Counted from the first letter of the stretch, positions 1 to 8,173 are shown. The stretch: DNA of 25,604 nucleotides from JAAYJG01 sp964450305 (GCA_964450305.1 CAYVFB010000044.1:1-25604), one strand, 5' to 3'. Program-made: numbers and translations. Notes: generated from the sequence alone by a model not told the origin.

Positions 1-72
1 GGGTTATCCTTCTTGGGGGAGCGTTCCGGTGGGTTAGGGTTATCCTTCTTGGGGGGAGCGTTCCAGTGGGTA
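1..72. repeat. Tandem repeat, two copies of a ~36-bp unit
   Basis: Two adjacent copies (1-36 and 37-72) of a unit that starts gggttatccttcttggggg and ends gcgttcc(g/a)gtgggt. They differ by one substitution, one extra G in the G run of copy 2, and the last bases. The array touches the window edge and may continue to the left. No convincing gene reads through it; the open frame over this stretch has no ribosome binding site and a low-complexity product. Confidence 0.85.
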
Positions 73-120
73 CGCTCCTTTGGTACGCTCCTTTGGTACG
101 CTCCTTTGGTATGCTCCTTT
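69..120. repeat. Tandem repeat, four copies of a 13-bp unit
   Basis: Four head-to-tail copies of ggtacgctccttt at 69-81, 82-94, 95-107 and 108-120. The last copy has one change (ggtatgctccttt). The array follows directly on the 36-bp repeats. It lies about 160 bp beyond the 3' end of the SPFH gene, in non-coding DNA. Function is unknown. Confidence 0.9.
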
Positions 121-130
121 GTTCCTTCTT

Positions 131-154
131 CGGTGGGGGTGGAATCCCCCACCG
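131..154. terminator. Strong GC hairpin, possible terminator for the SPFH gene
   Basis: A perfect 9-bp stem, cggtggggg (131-139) with cccccaccg (146-154), around a 6-base loop. On the minus strand it lies about 130 nt past the stop codon of the SPFH gene, so it could end that transcript. It has no clean U run on the minus strand. On the plus strand a T-rich stretch (tatttttctt) follows after about 13 bases. It is a clear structure with an uncertain role. Confidence 0.4.
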
Positions 155-281
155 AATCCCATTGCGTATTTTTCTTCATAAAACTTGATGTTCAGTTTCA
201 GCTGAGCGAGCTCACTATCAATATGGTGTTCCCATCCCTGCGATTACCGTAGCTGCTGCTAAAGCTTTGATTTAATTAACA

Positions 282-1313
282 TCAATACAGTGATCCGCTG
301 TTTACAATCGGTTGTGCATCTTTGTTCCCACACAGCACCACCAGAAGGTTGCTGACCATGGCAGCTTTCCGTTCTTCATCCAGTTCAACGATGTTATTTT
401 CACTTAGCTTTGCCAATGCCATTTCCACCATGCCGACTGCACCTTCAACGATCATCTGCCTTGCGTCAATAATGGCAGAAGCCTGCTGCCTTTGGAGCAT
501 CGCTGCCGCGATTTCCGGAGCGTAGGCCAGATGGGTGATTCTGGCTTCAATGATCTCCAGCCCGGCAATTTCAACCTTGGCCTGTATTTCTTCCTTCAGC
601 CTTTCCGCAACTTCCTGGCTGCTGCCTCGCAGGGACTTCTCATTATCGTCACTGGAAACATCATAAGGGTATAACCGGACGATATTGCGCAGTGCTGAAT
701 CACACTGGATGGACAGGTATTCCGTATAGTTGTCCACATTGAACACTGCCTTGGCCGTGTTGACTACCCGCCAAATAACGACTATCCCAATAATTATGGG
801 GTTTCCCATCAGGTCATTGATCTTTTGTTTGTCATTGTTCAGCGTCATCGTCTTCAGGGATATTTTCTTGTTTACAGGAATCGACGGGGTCTGTTGGGAC
901 ACGTTGCCTGTAACAGCCATCGCAGCAATTTTTTCTGCTGCCAGTTTTCCGGAACTTGTTGTCATTGAGGCGGGACTCAGTGCTGTGACAAAAGGATTTA
1001 CAAAGAAGAAGCCTTCTCCCTTCAAGGTGCCGACATACTTGCCAAAAAGCGTTAACACCAGCGCTTCGTTTGGCTTAAGTATTTTTAACCCTCCAAACAG
1101 GATTGGGCCGACGATACTGAAATAAAGCACTGAAACGATGATCATCAGTGTACCAGCGAACCCTCCCTTTTCTGTCAGCTGAATGCCCCCAATACATATA
1201 AATACCGACGCAATCATCAATGCGATGTTCAACAGCAGCATGCCCATGCCGTTTCTTGATTTTGGAACAATTTCTTCGTAATGCATTTGCTTTTTCTTTA
1301 TTGTTTCAGACAT
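282..1313 (-). CDS. SPFH/band-7 (stomatin-prohibitin-like) membrane protein
   Basis: A 343-residue membrane-anchored SPFH-domain protein. Two hydrophobic segments near the N-terminus (about residues 24-46 and 54-78) are followed by the SPFH region from ILKPNEALVLTLFGKYVGT onward, including VVWR-like and ARITHLAYAPEIA stretches typical of the family, and a helical tail rich in Ala, Gln and Glu. SPFH proteins form oligomeric membrane scaffolds that organise microdomains or protease complexes; the partner here is not known. The frame opens at a TTG two codons upstream, but GGAGG sits 9 nt before the ATG ending at 1313 and only 3 nt from the TTG, so the ATG is preferred. It has its own sigma-A-like promoter and a palindromic operator, so it is probably a single-gene unit under specific repression. 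Confidence 0.9.
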   Translation of the reverse strand: MSETIKKKQMHYEEIVPKSRNGMGMLLLNIALMIASVFICIGGIQLTEKGGFAGTLMIIVSVLYFSIVGPILFGGLKILKPNEALVLTLFGKYVGTLKGEGFFFVNPFVTALSPASMTTSSGKLAAEKIAAMAVTGNVSQQTPSIPVNKKISLKTMTLNNDKQKINDLMGNPIIIGIVVIWRVVNTAKAVFNVDNYTEYLSIQCDSALRNIVRLYPYDVSSDDNEKSLRGSSQEVAERLKEEIQAKVEIAGLEIIEARITHLAYAPEIAAAMLQRQQASAIIDARQMIVEGAVGMVEMALAKLSENNIVELDEERKAAMVSNLLVVLCGNKDAQPIVNSGSLY

Positions 1314-1335
1314 AGTCAACGACCTCCTTCATGTA

Positions 1336-1388
1336 TGATATCATTTTGATATCAAATACATATTACAACAATATGAAAATGCTGTCAA
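1336..1388 (-). promoter_or_regulatory. Promoter and double-palindrome operator of the SPFH gene
   Basis: On the minus strand, TTGACA (1383-1388) is followed after exactly 17 bp by TAATAT (1360-1365), a near-consensus sigma-A promoter. Just downstream, over the predicted start of transcription, are two copies of the self-complementary octamer TGATATCA (1347-1354 and 1336-1343) separated by 3 bp. This placement suits a repressor. The binding protein cannot be named. Confidence 0.75.
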
Positions 1389-1392
1389 TAAA

Positions 1393-1432
1393 AAAAGTCA
1401 CCAAAAGATCATTTAACCTCTTGGTGACTTTT
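1393..1432 (-). terminator. Rho-independent terminator after the diaminopimelate dehydrogenase gene
   Basis: A perfect 12-bp stem, aaaagtcaccaa (1393-1404) with ttggtgactttt (1421-1432), and a 16-base loop. Read on the minus strand the right arm runs into a stretch of seven T, as expected for an intrinsic terminator. It ends the upstream ddh-like transcript and separates it from the SPFH promoter that starts immediately after. The plus-strand side also has a short T run. Confidence 0.8.
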
Positions 1433-1541
1433 GTGATATCTGATGAATAATGAGTGATGGGCCGCTGTGCCACATTCCCAGGTGCCTTGCAACTTTCTGT
1501 GTTACATTCATTGAGTGGGTAAAGAAAATACGGCTGCTTGA

Positions 1542-2531
1542 TTACAGCAGTTCTTTACGTAGAACTTCCGGTGTTTTATAAGACAAATAGGTAAGCGGAA
1601 TATCCAAAACTGTTTTTGCGCCAGTTTGACCTTCTCGATTCAGCTTATAAGCCGCACGTGCATAGGCAACCAGAACGCTTCCGGTAAATTCGGGGTTACT
1701 GCCAAGCTTCAGGGAGAACTCAAGGATATGCTGGTTTTCTCCTGCGCCGGTTGCTCCGCTGCGAATGACGAAACCACCATGAGGCATGGAGCCATGGTTT
1801 TTCTTCATTTCTTCTTCGGTGATAAAAGTAACCCTTGTATCATTATCCGCAAAGTAGTTGGGTATGGATTGGATGGTGTTGATGATTCTCTCTTTATCTG
1901 CACCTTCTTCGGGTACGACATAACAATCTCTCAAATGCTTATCTCTCGTGGTTAGTTCAGGATTCATACCCTGTCTTACCTTTTCAAGGGCTGAATCCAT
2001 GGGGATGGTGTATTGAATTCCGTATTTTACACCCTTTACCCGGCGGATAGCATCGGAATGCCCCTGGCTTACACCCTTACCCCAGAAAGTATAATCTCTT
2101 CCGTCAGGCAATACGGCCTCCATGAGCATCCGGTTTAATGAGAACAGGCCCGGATCCCAACCCGCAGAGATGATACCGACTTTCCCGGACGATTTTGCCG
2201 ACTGATCTACGGTATGGAAGTAATCCGGAATTTTTACGTGAGTATCGAAGCTGTCAACGGTATTGAACATCTTTGCAAAATGAGGGCCCTGTTCCGGTAA
2301 ATCAGAGGCGGAGCCACCACATAAGAGCATGACATCAATATCATTTATAAATTTTTCGGCTTCATTCAGGTGTAAAACAGGTATATCCGGTGTTTTTACC
2401 TGTATTGTTTGCGGATCTCTTCGGGTAAAAACGGCGAAAAGCTCCATATCGGGTGTTTGTTGAATGGCGGCCTCGGCTCCTCTGGCTAAATTACCGTATC
2501 CGACGATACCAACCTTTATTTTTTCACTCAA
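1542..2531 (-). CDS. ddh: meso-diaminopimelate D-dehydrogenase
   Basis: A 329-residue NADP-dependent dehydrogenase that aminates L-2-amino-6-oxopimelate to meso-diaminopimelate in one step, feeding lysine and peptidoglycan synthesis. The N-terminal Rossmann motif is VGIVGYGNLARGAE. Other family signatures are LCGGSASDLPEQGP, SAGWDPGLFSLNR, GHSDAIRRVKGVKYG and MPHGGFV. The length matches the family (about 320-330). The start is a TTG: AAGGAGG lies 7 nt upstream and the conserved N-terminus begins there, with no suitable ATG. The gene stands alone, with an intrinsic terminator after it and about 250 nt of leader before it. The usual glycine in GYGNLG is alanine here. Confidence 0.93.
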   Translation of the reverse strand: MSEKIKVGIVGYGNLARGAEAAIQQTPDMELFAVFTRRDPQTIQVKTPDIPVLHLNEAEKFINDIDVMLLCGGSASDLPEQGPHFAKMFNTVDSFDTHVKIPDYFHTVDQSAKSSGKVGIISAGWDPGLFSLNRMLMEAVLPDGRDYTFWGKGVSQGHSDAIRRVKGVKYGIQYTIPMDSALEKVRQGMNPELTTRDKHLRDCYVVPEEGADKERIINTIQSIPNYFADNDTRVTFITEEEMKKNHGSMPHGGFVIRSGATGAGENQHILEFSLKLGSNPEFTGSVLVAYARAAYKLNREGQTGAKTVLDIPLTYLSYKTPEVLRKELL

Positions 2532-2782
2532 GGCAATTCCTCCTTATAGTGCGATCCAGGGTATCCATGCCCCGGGCATAACTTGCAAATGATAAGATAA
2601 GTAGTTTAAATGTTCAGGCGCACGCCCTGTGGTGGTTTTTATTTGCTTCTGCTTCTTTAGAGCAGGTGATATATCGATTTTGCATTCAACAATGACACAA
2701 ATGATGAAAAAAGAACATCCCTTTTGCTTAAAAGAATCGTTCCTGGCCCACTCAGGGCTTACTCCATTTTTTTCATAATTCA

Positions 2783-2811
2783 GATTAACATGCCTAAAAT
2801 AACCTGTCAAT
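2783..2811 (-). promoter_or_regulatory. Possible promoter of the ddh gene
   Basis: On the minus strand a consensus TTGACA (2806-2811) is followed after 17 bp by TAATCT (2783-2788), a weak -10. If used, it gives a leader of about 250 nt before the TTG start. Confidence 0.4.
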
Positions 2812-2912
2812 ATCTCATCATCGTGACAAAGCCCACCAATACACGTTTTTTGACTCATACAAAAAACGTCAGGCGGGGACTTCATGCTTGAAATCGATAA
2901 ATGAAATGGAAG

Positions 2913-2941
2913 TTGAAAGAATTGGTAAAATGATATATATT
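2913..2941 (+). promoter_or_regulatory. Promoter of the epimerase gene
   Basis: TTGAAA (2913-2918), 17-bp spacer, TATATT (2936-2941). Transcription would start near 2949, leaving a leader of about 140 nt before the start codon chosen at 3088. Confidence 0.55.
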
Positions 2942-3087
2942 CAAGTTACATATCAGCCCGGATGGCTCTTTTTCAGGCAGAACATATCTTGGTGATGCCA
3001 ATTGACAGGGAAACCAATCACCTGCCGTATATGATAAAAATTAAAATCAAAGCAAACGAGGAAACAGAGTGGCTTGGGGGGGTAAGT

Positions 3088-3969
3088 ATGAATGTTTTAG
3101 TGTTGGGTGGAACACGTTATTTTGGTATACATATGGTAAAAGCATTGTTCACTCAGGGACATGATGTGACCATTGCAACAAGAGGGTTAACGCAGGATGT
3201 GTTTGGTGAGAAAGTCCGAAGGGTTATCATTGAACGCTCTGATCCAAAGAGTATTACCGAAGCATTCCATGGCAAACATTACGATGTCGTGTGTGATAAT
3301 CTTGCATACTGCTCGAACGATGTTCAGTATTTTTTAGAGAATGTTAGATGTGACAGGTACATCATGACTTCATCGGCATCGGTTTATAGCGATATCCATA
3401 TGGATACCAAAGAAAACGAATTTGATGCCCGGAATTATCCTCTTAAATGGTGTAACCGCCAGGATTATCCTTATGATGAAGTAAAACGTCAGGCGGAGTG
3501 CGCATTGTTTCAATGCTATGCAAATGTTGACAGTGTAGCTGTCAGGCTACCCTACGTTATTGGTGAAGATAATTATACAAAAAGGCTCTATTTCTATGTT
3601 GAAGAAATGATAAAGGGCAGCACTTTGAGGATTGACAACCTTGACGAGAAAATTGCGTTTATCAGCTCCTGTGAAGCAGGAAAATATATAGCCTGGCTGG
3701 CAGAGCAGCATTTAACAGGGCCAATCAATGGCAGCAATTCTGGTGTTATGTCATTACATGAAGTTATCAGTTATGTTCAGCAGGAAACAGGAATAGCAGC
3801 TAGACTCTCTGAAGAGGGGCTGGACGGTTCATTCAACGGCCAGAAGTCTTTTAGCCTGGACAATGCCTATGCAAATACTATGGGATATCATTTTTCTGAT
3901 TTAAAGCCCTGGGTATGGAGATTGCTGGACAACTATATTGATATAGCTAAGAATAGTATGGGAATCTAG
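3088..3969 (+). CDS. NAD(P)-dependent epimerase/reductase (extended SDR fold)
   Basis: A 293-residue Rossmann-fold protein of the NAD-dependent epimerase/dehydratase type. The N-terminus MNVLVLGGTRYFGIHMVKAL carries the nucleotide-binding GGTRYFG loop. SSASVYSD and YPYDEVKRQAE supply the Ser and the Tyr-x-x-x-Lys-like catalytic pair. The frame stays open 42 codons upstream, but that stretch has no family likeness, while the ATG at 3088 is preceded by a G-rich Shine-Dalgarno (seven G, 3076-3082) and starts the conserved fold. Relatives act on nucleotide sugars or small ketones, and some are RNA-binding homologues. The substrate cannot be told here. It appears monocistronic. Confidence 0.85.
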   Translation: MNVLVLGGTRYFGIHMVKALFTQGHDVTIATRGLTQDVFGEKVRRVIIERSDPKSITEAFHGKHYDVVCDNLAYCSNDVQYFLENVRCDRYIMTSSASVYSDIHMDTKENEFDARNYPLKWCNRQDYPYDEVKRQAECALFQCYANVDSVAVRLPYVIGEDNYTKRLYFYVEEMIKGSTLRIDNLDEKIAFISSCEAGKYIAWLAEQHLTGPINGSNSGVMSLHEVISYVQQETGIAARLSEEGLDGSFNGQKSFSLDNAYANTMGYHFSDLKPWVWRLLDNYIDIAKNSMGI

Positions 3970-4067
3970 TTATGGAAACCATTCCTTAAATTATAAACAA
4001 AAAAGCAATCCGGAACTGGAGAGAATCGACGGTTCTGGTCAACCCATGATACTATAAAAGGGAAAAA

Positions 4068-4265
4068 TTGCCGAGCATTGACAGAGTCTTATCTTTTATA
4101 GCAGAGCTGAAGGAGCTTCTGGCTGACAACTCCTTTTTGCAACCGCGGGTTTATGCTGTTGCGCAAACGAAGCTATCAGCTTTCATTAAAGCAATCAGTA
4201 TTCAGAAGTACGAACACCATCCTCCGAAAGATTTGAAATTTCATTTGCAAAAGGGTAAAGAATGA
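4068..4265 (+). CDS. Small hypothetical protein, doubtful
   Basis: A 65-residue frame starting at TTG with AAAAGGG five bases upstream. The product is mostly helical (PSIDRVLSFIAELKELLADN, then a segment rich in Ala and Lys) and ends LQKGKE. I do not recognise a family. It could be a small gene or the remnant of a larger one. It sits alone between the epimerase gene and the GH43 promoter. A weak hairpin (GGAGC with GCTCC) follows the stop. Confidence 0.3.
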   Translation: MPSIDRVLSFIAELKELLADNSFLQPRVYAVAQTKLSAFIKAISIQKYEHHPPKDLKFHLQKGKE

Positions 4266-4306
4266 AATTGTGGAGGAGCTGCTTGTTGCTCCAATCTTTA
4301 TGACAA

Positions 4307-4335
4307 TTGCAAGTAATCTCCCGCGTTGTTATAAT
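4307..4335 (+). promoter_or_regulatory. Promoter of the GH43 - six-hairpin glycosidase operon
   Basis: TTGCAA (4307-4312), 17-bp spacer, TATAAT (4330-4335). It lies about 80 nt before the GH43 start codon and is the only good sigma-A-like match in this gap. Confidence 0.6.
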
Positions 4336-4412
4336 AAACTCATATAAATGACCATCATTTCTTTTAATTAACCTGAGATGGATTGTTTTGTTATCGGGAG
4401 GTTTCAATAAAG

Positions 4413-5891
4413 ATGGAACAAAATGCAAAGAAGGACTATTCCTGGGGGGATCTGGAAAACGGCTTATTCAGGAACCCGGTTTTAAATGCGGACTATTCCG
4501 ATCCAGATGTGATCCGGGTGAAAGATGATTTTTATATGGTATGCTCTGAATTTCATTACATGGGGATGCCGGTGCTGCACTCAAAGGATCTGGTGAACTG
4601 GACGATCATCGGCAAGGTTTATGACGCTCTGAAAAATGATCCCGTTTATGACGGTATGAACGGTTATGCCAAAGGCAGCTGGGCTCCTTCAATCAGGTTT
4701 CATAACGGAACCTTTTTTGTTTATTTTTGCACACCCGATGAGGGGCTTTATATGAGCACAGCAAAAAACCCTGCCGGGCCCTGGGAGCCTTTGCACGAGG
4801 TTAAGCGGGTTGCTGCATGGGAAGATCCGTGCCCCTTCTGGGACGATGATGGCAATGCTTATCTGGGTCACAGCACCTGGGGAGCGGGGCCGATCATCAT
4901 CCATAAAATGAGCCCGGACGGGAAGAGCCTTCTGGATGACGGGGTGATTGTCTACGTCGGTAAAGTGGCAGAAGGCACGAAGATCATGAAAAGAAACGGT
5001 TATTATTATCTTTCTATCCCTGAAGGCGGAGTTCAGGTTGGATGGCAGACTGTTTTGAGGTCAAAAAGCATTTATGGCCCCTATGAACGCAAGGTTGTGT
5101 TGAGCACCGGAAAAACCAATGTCAACGGACCGCATCAGGGTGCGTTGGTCGAGCTGGAGTCCGGCGAGTCATGGTTCATGCACTTTCAGGATACGGGAGC
5201 ATTGGGCCGCGTTTGCCATCTGCAGCCTGTCAAATGGGTGGATGACTGGCCGGTGATGGGCTGCAACGGGGAGCCGGTTCATGTGTTCAACAAGCCAAAC
5301 GTCGGGAAATCCTATCCAAGAGCACTGCCTCAGGCTTCGGATAGCTTTAATAATCCGGAATTGGGTTTACAATGGCAGTGGAACCATAACCCGGTGAACG
5401 AAAATTGGTCCTTAACCGAGTGCCCGGGGTATCTCAGGCTGAAAGCCATGCAGGCTGAAACGCTGCTGAATGCTAAGAATACCCTCACGCAAAAGCTGAT
5501 GGGCGGCACCGGAACGGTTACAGTCGAAATGAATTTTGAAAGCATGCAGCCCGGTCAACTGGCGGGCCTTGCATTTTTAGCCGGGCGGGAGGAAAACTGG
5601 ATCGGTATTGTTGGTAAGGATAAGGGGTTTGTGCTGGAAGCAATAACCGGAGGCGTTCGATATCACGGGCTATGCTTAAGCAGTACGGTATGGTTTCGGG
5701 CAAGCATTTGCCTGACAGGGGAAACCCGGTTTTCCTTCAGCCTGGACAATCAAAGCTTCATGGCACTTGGCGGGCCTTGCAACTTATGTCCCGGTTTCTG
5801 GAAAGGCGCCCGTATTGCGCTTTTCAGTTACAATACTTTAACGGATGGCGGAAGTGCAGACTTTAGACATTTCCAATACGATATAGATTGA
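4413..5891 (+). CDS. Glycoside hydrolase family 43 (beta-xylosidase/arabinofuranosidase type)
   Basis: A 492-residue protein: an N-terminal five-bladed GH43 domain (about 18-310) and a C-terminal beta-sandwich (about 320-490) like that of GH43 beta-xylosidases. The three expected acidic residues are visible: Asp30 in YSDPDVI (base), Asp138 in WEDPCPFWDDDG (pKa modulator) and Glu187 in AEGTKI (acid). NGPHQGALVE is another family signature. There is no signal peptide, so it acts in the cytoplasm on imported oligosaccharides. The ATG at 4413 is preceded by GGGAGG; the ten codons upstream in frame are not needed. The next glycosidase starts 56 bp downstream on the same strand, so the two are probably co-transcribed. 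Xylosidase versus arabinofuranosidase cannot be decided from sequence. Confidence 0.92.
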   Translation: MEQNAKKDYSWGDLENGLFRNPVLNADYSDPDVIRVKDDFYMVCSEFHYMGMPVLHSKDLVNWTIIGKVYDALKNDPVYDGMNGYAKGSWAPSIRFHNGTFFVYFCTPDEGLYMSTAKNPAGPWEPLHEVKRVAAWEDPCPFWDDDGNAYLGHSTWGAGPIIIHKMSPDGKSLLDDGVIVYVGKVAEGTKIMKRNGYYYLSIPEGGVQVGWQTVLRSKSIYGPYERKVVLSTGKTNVNGPHQGALVELESGESWFMHFQDTGALGRVCHLQPVKWVDDWPVMGCNGEPVHVFNKPNVGKSYPRALPQASDSFNNPELGLQWQWNHNPVNENWSLTECPGYLRLKAMQAETLLNAKNTLTQKLMGGTGTVTVEMNFESMQPGQLAGLAFLAGREENWIGIVGKDKGFVLEAITGGVRYHGLCLSSTVWFRASICLTGETRFSFSLDNQSFMALGGPCNLCPGFWKGARIALFSYNTLTDGGSADFRHFQYDID

Positions 5892-5947
5892 ATAGTGCAT
5901 ATGGTTAAGCGAAGAGAGCATATATGCGAAACAGGGAGGACTTTTCC

Positions 5948-8173
5948 ATGGCAATCAACCGGTATGAGCTGGTGACGAGGCATAACCCCGAAGTAAACGG
6001 AATTGATGCATTCGCACCTTTATCTGTAGGAAACGGCGAGTTTGCTTTTACAGCAGACATTACAGGTCTGCAAACTTTTCCCCGTGAATATGCCAGTGGT
6101 ATCCCGCTGTGTACGCAGTCCCAGTGGGGATGGCATAGCAAGCCAGCTGACAACGAAACAGGGAGCTATCATATCAATGATCTCAAAATGGAGTATTTTG
6201 ATACGCTCAAAAGAAAAGTGGGTTATCGCACCGAACCACAAAATCAGGAGGAAGCTTACCATTGGCTGAGGATGAATCCGCATCGGCTTCATCTGGGTCA
6301 AATTGGCCTGAAGATGATCAAACAAAACGGGAATCCGGTTATTGCTGAAGACCTGCGCAATGCGAAGCAAAACCTGAACCTTTGGAAAGGTCTGCTGGAA
6401 AGCTCCTTCGAAATCGAAGGAGACTGTATTATGGCCCAAACCGATGCTCACCAGAGCAAAGAAGCGAAAGGGGACTATATTACAGCCCAAGCCGGTGCTG
6501 CCCAGGGCAAAGCAATGAATGGCGACTGTATTACAACCAAAACCTGTGCTCACCCAAGCAAGGACATGGTATCGTTTGTGGTGGAATCACACCCTGCTTC
6601 AATGGAGAGGCTGGCTATTTCAATTGAATTTCCTTATGGCACTCATCTTAAAGCTGCTGCTGACTGGGAAAACGATTCAGCTCATTATACAGAAACAGAA
6701 AAGTGTATTCAATCTGCTTGCGGTAAGGGTGACATGGGCAATTGCACCGAAGCTGGGAATGGTAGGAGACAGGATGTAATGCTAAAGCATATATTGGATA
6801 AAACTATCTGTTATGTTCGATTGGCTTTCAGCGAAGGAGCCAGTTTTAAACGTACGGGAAGAAACAGTTTTATCATAAGCCCGGCATCTGGTGCTGCGAA
6901 GCTTGAGCTTTCATGTCTCTTTTCTCCACAGAAGGACGACAGCCAGCTGCCGTTGTTTGATGAAACTCTTCAGGAAAGTGAAAAGGCCTGGAAGGATTAT
7001 TGGAGCAACGGCGGTGCGATCGAATTCAAAAACAGCACCGATCCCCGAGCGACAGAGCTGGAACGCAGGGTTATTCTGTCCCGTTATCTGATGAGAGTAA
7101 ATTGTGCAGGAACATTGCCTCCCCAGGAAACCGGGCTGACCTTTAACAGCTGGTATGGAAAATATCATCTGGAAATGCACTGGTGGCACGGGGTACACTT
7201 TCCGCTGTGGGGGCAGGCTGAGTTGTTTGAGAAGAGCCTTGGCTGGTATGAAACCATTCTTCCCGCGGCGCGGGAACTTGCTCAATCCCAGGGTTATAAA
7301 GGAGTACGGTGGCCGAAAATGGTTGCTTGTGATGGAGTCGACAGCCCGTCCCCTATCGGACCGCTGCTGATTTGGCAGCAACCGCACCCAATCTATTACG
7401 CTGAGCTTTTATATCAGCTGAACCTCAGCAGACAGACGCTTGAGAAATACAGCAATATCGTCTTTGAAACGGCCAATTTCATGGCTTCCTATGCAGAGTA
7501 TGACAAGGAACAAAACCAATATAATCTGGGACCGGCTTTAATTCCCGCACAGGAGAACCATCGGCCGCAGGATGTGGTAAACCCCACAATGGAACTGGAA
7601 TATTGGGCGTTCGGCCTGAACACAGCGAACCAGTGGAGAAAAAGGCTGAACCTTAGTCCTGCCGAAGAGTGGATAAAAGTTGCCGAGGGTCTGGCTCCGC
7701 TGCCTGTAAAAGATGGGGTTTACCTGGCACATGAAAATTGTCCTGATACCTATACCCGTTATCGTAACGATCACCCTTCGATGGTCTATGCGCTGGGTAT
7801 TTTACCGGGTATCAGGGCAGACAGGGAAATCATGCTGAACACTCTGAAAACGGTAATGGAGAAATGGGATTTTGACGGCACCTGGGGCTGGGATTTTCCA
7901 ATGCTGGCCATGACGGCTGCAAGGCTTGGCCAGCCGGAACTGGCCATTGACTGCTTGCTGATGGATGCACCAAAAAACGAGTATCTGATCAACGGACATA
8001 ACAAGCAGGGTGATAAGGCAGATCTGCCCATTTATCTGCCAGGAAACGGCGGTCTACTGACAGCGGTGGCCATGATGGCAGCCGGTTGGAATGGTTGTAC
8101 CGAAAATGCACCAGGGTTTCCAAAGGACGGCTCCTGGTGCGTTACCTGGGAAGACCTGCACCCCATACTTTAA
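5948..8173 (+). CDS. Six-hairpin (alpha/alpha)6 glycosidase-like protein with internal repeats
   Basis: A 741-residue cytoplasmic protein. The N-terminal part (LSVGNGEFAFTADITGLQTF) is a beta-sandwich like that of GH65/GH95-type enzymes. The C-terminal part (about 375-735; MHWWHGVHFPLWGQAELF, PALIPAQENHRPQDVVNP, WGWDFPMLAMTAARLG) looks like an (alpha/alpha)6 barrel. Likely acids lie in the PAQEN and NPTMELEYW stretches, but the family and specificity are not established. GGGAGG lies 8 nt before the ATG at 5948; an ATG eight codons upstream overlaps the Shine-Dalgarno. It follows a GH43 gene and converges on the MATE/GH8 pair, pointing to hemicellulose side-chain or oligosaccharide breakdown. 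Odd feature: three 17-residue repeats at residues 158-208 with several Cys, in a part where such proteins are not expected to be repetitive. Confidence 0.8.
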   Translation: MAINRYELVTRHNPEVNGIDAFAPLSVGNGEFAFTADITGLQTFPREYASGIPLCTQSQWGWHSKPADNETGSYHINDLKMEYFDTLKRKVGYRTEPQNQEEAYHWLRMNPHRLHLGQIGLKMIKQNGNPVIAEDLRNAKQNLNLWKGLLESSFEIEGDCIMAQTDAHQSKEAKGDYITAQAGAAQGKAMNGDCITTKTCAHPSKDMVSFVVESHPASMERLAISIEFPYGTHLKAAADWENDSAHYTETEKCIQSACGKGDMGNCTEAGNGRRQDVMLKHILDKTICYVRLAFSEGASFKRTGRNSFIISPASGAAKLELSCLFSPQKDDSQLPLFDETLQESEKAWKDYWSNGGAIEFKNSTDPRATELERRVILSRYLMRVNCAGTLPPQETGLTFNSWYGKYHLEMHWWHGVHFPLWGQAELFEKSLGWYETILPAARELAQSQGYKGVRWPKMVACDGVDSPSPIGPLLIWQQPHPIYYAELLYQLNLSRQTLEKYSNIVFETANFMASYAEYDKEQNQYNLGPALIPAQENHRPQDVVNPTMELEYWAFGLNTANQWRKRLNLSPAEEWIKVAEGLAPLPVKDGVYLAHENCPDTYTRYRNDHPSMVYALGILPGIRADREIMLNTLKTVMEKWDFDGTWGWDFPMLAMTAARLGQPELAIDCLLMDAPKNEYLINGHNKQGDKADLPIYLPGNGGLLTAVAMMAAGWNGCTENAPGFPKDGSWCVTWEDLHPIL
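6419..6571 (+). repeat. Three in-frame 51-bp tandem repeats inside the six-hairpin glycosidase
   Basis: Units 6419-6469, 6470-6520 and 6521-6571 encode GDCIMAQTDAHQSKEAK, GDYITAQAGAAQGKAMN and GDCITTKTCAHPSKDMV. The pattern is GD(C/Y)I, then a Gln/Lys-Thr/Ala stretch, then Ala-(His/Ala) and (Ser/Gly)-Lys. Each unit is an exact multiple of three, so gain or loss of copies would keep the reading frame. The copies have diverged, so the expansion is not very recent. Confidence 0.85.

Larger units (their letters stand above)
2532..3087. other. Long divergent intergenic region
   Basis: 556 bp between the divergent ddh and epimerase genes. It holds one promoter candidate for each gene and leaders of roughly 140 nt (epimerase) and 250 nt (ddh). 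A minus-strand open frame at 2544-2885 has no ribosome binding site and no family likeness and is not called. I looked for T-box and lysine-riboswitch signatures in the ddh leader and saw none. Confidence 0.6.

Noticed and set aside
13..252. Plus-strand open frame of 79 codons
   Set aside because: It runs through tandem repeats, lacks a ribosome binding site and has a low-complexity product.
2532..2811. T-box or lysine riboswitch in the ddh leader
   Set aside because: The leader is long enough, but I see no T-box bulge sequence or lysine-riboswitch core, and no terminator just before the gene.
2544..2885. Minus-strand open frame of 113 codons before ddh
   Set aside because: No Shine-Dalgarno, no family likeness, and it lies in the probable ddh leader.
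6020..6553. Minus-strand open frame of 177 codons with repeats
   Set aside because: It is antisense to the six-hairpin glycosidase; its repeats mirror the 51-bp units on the coding strand.
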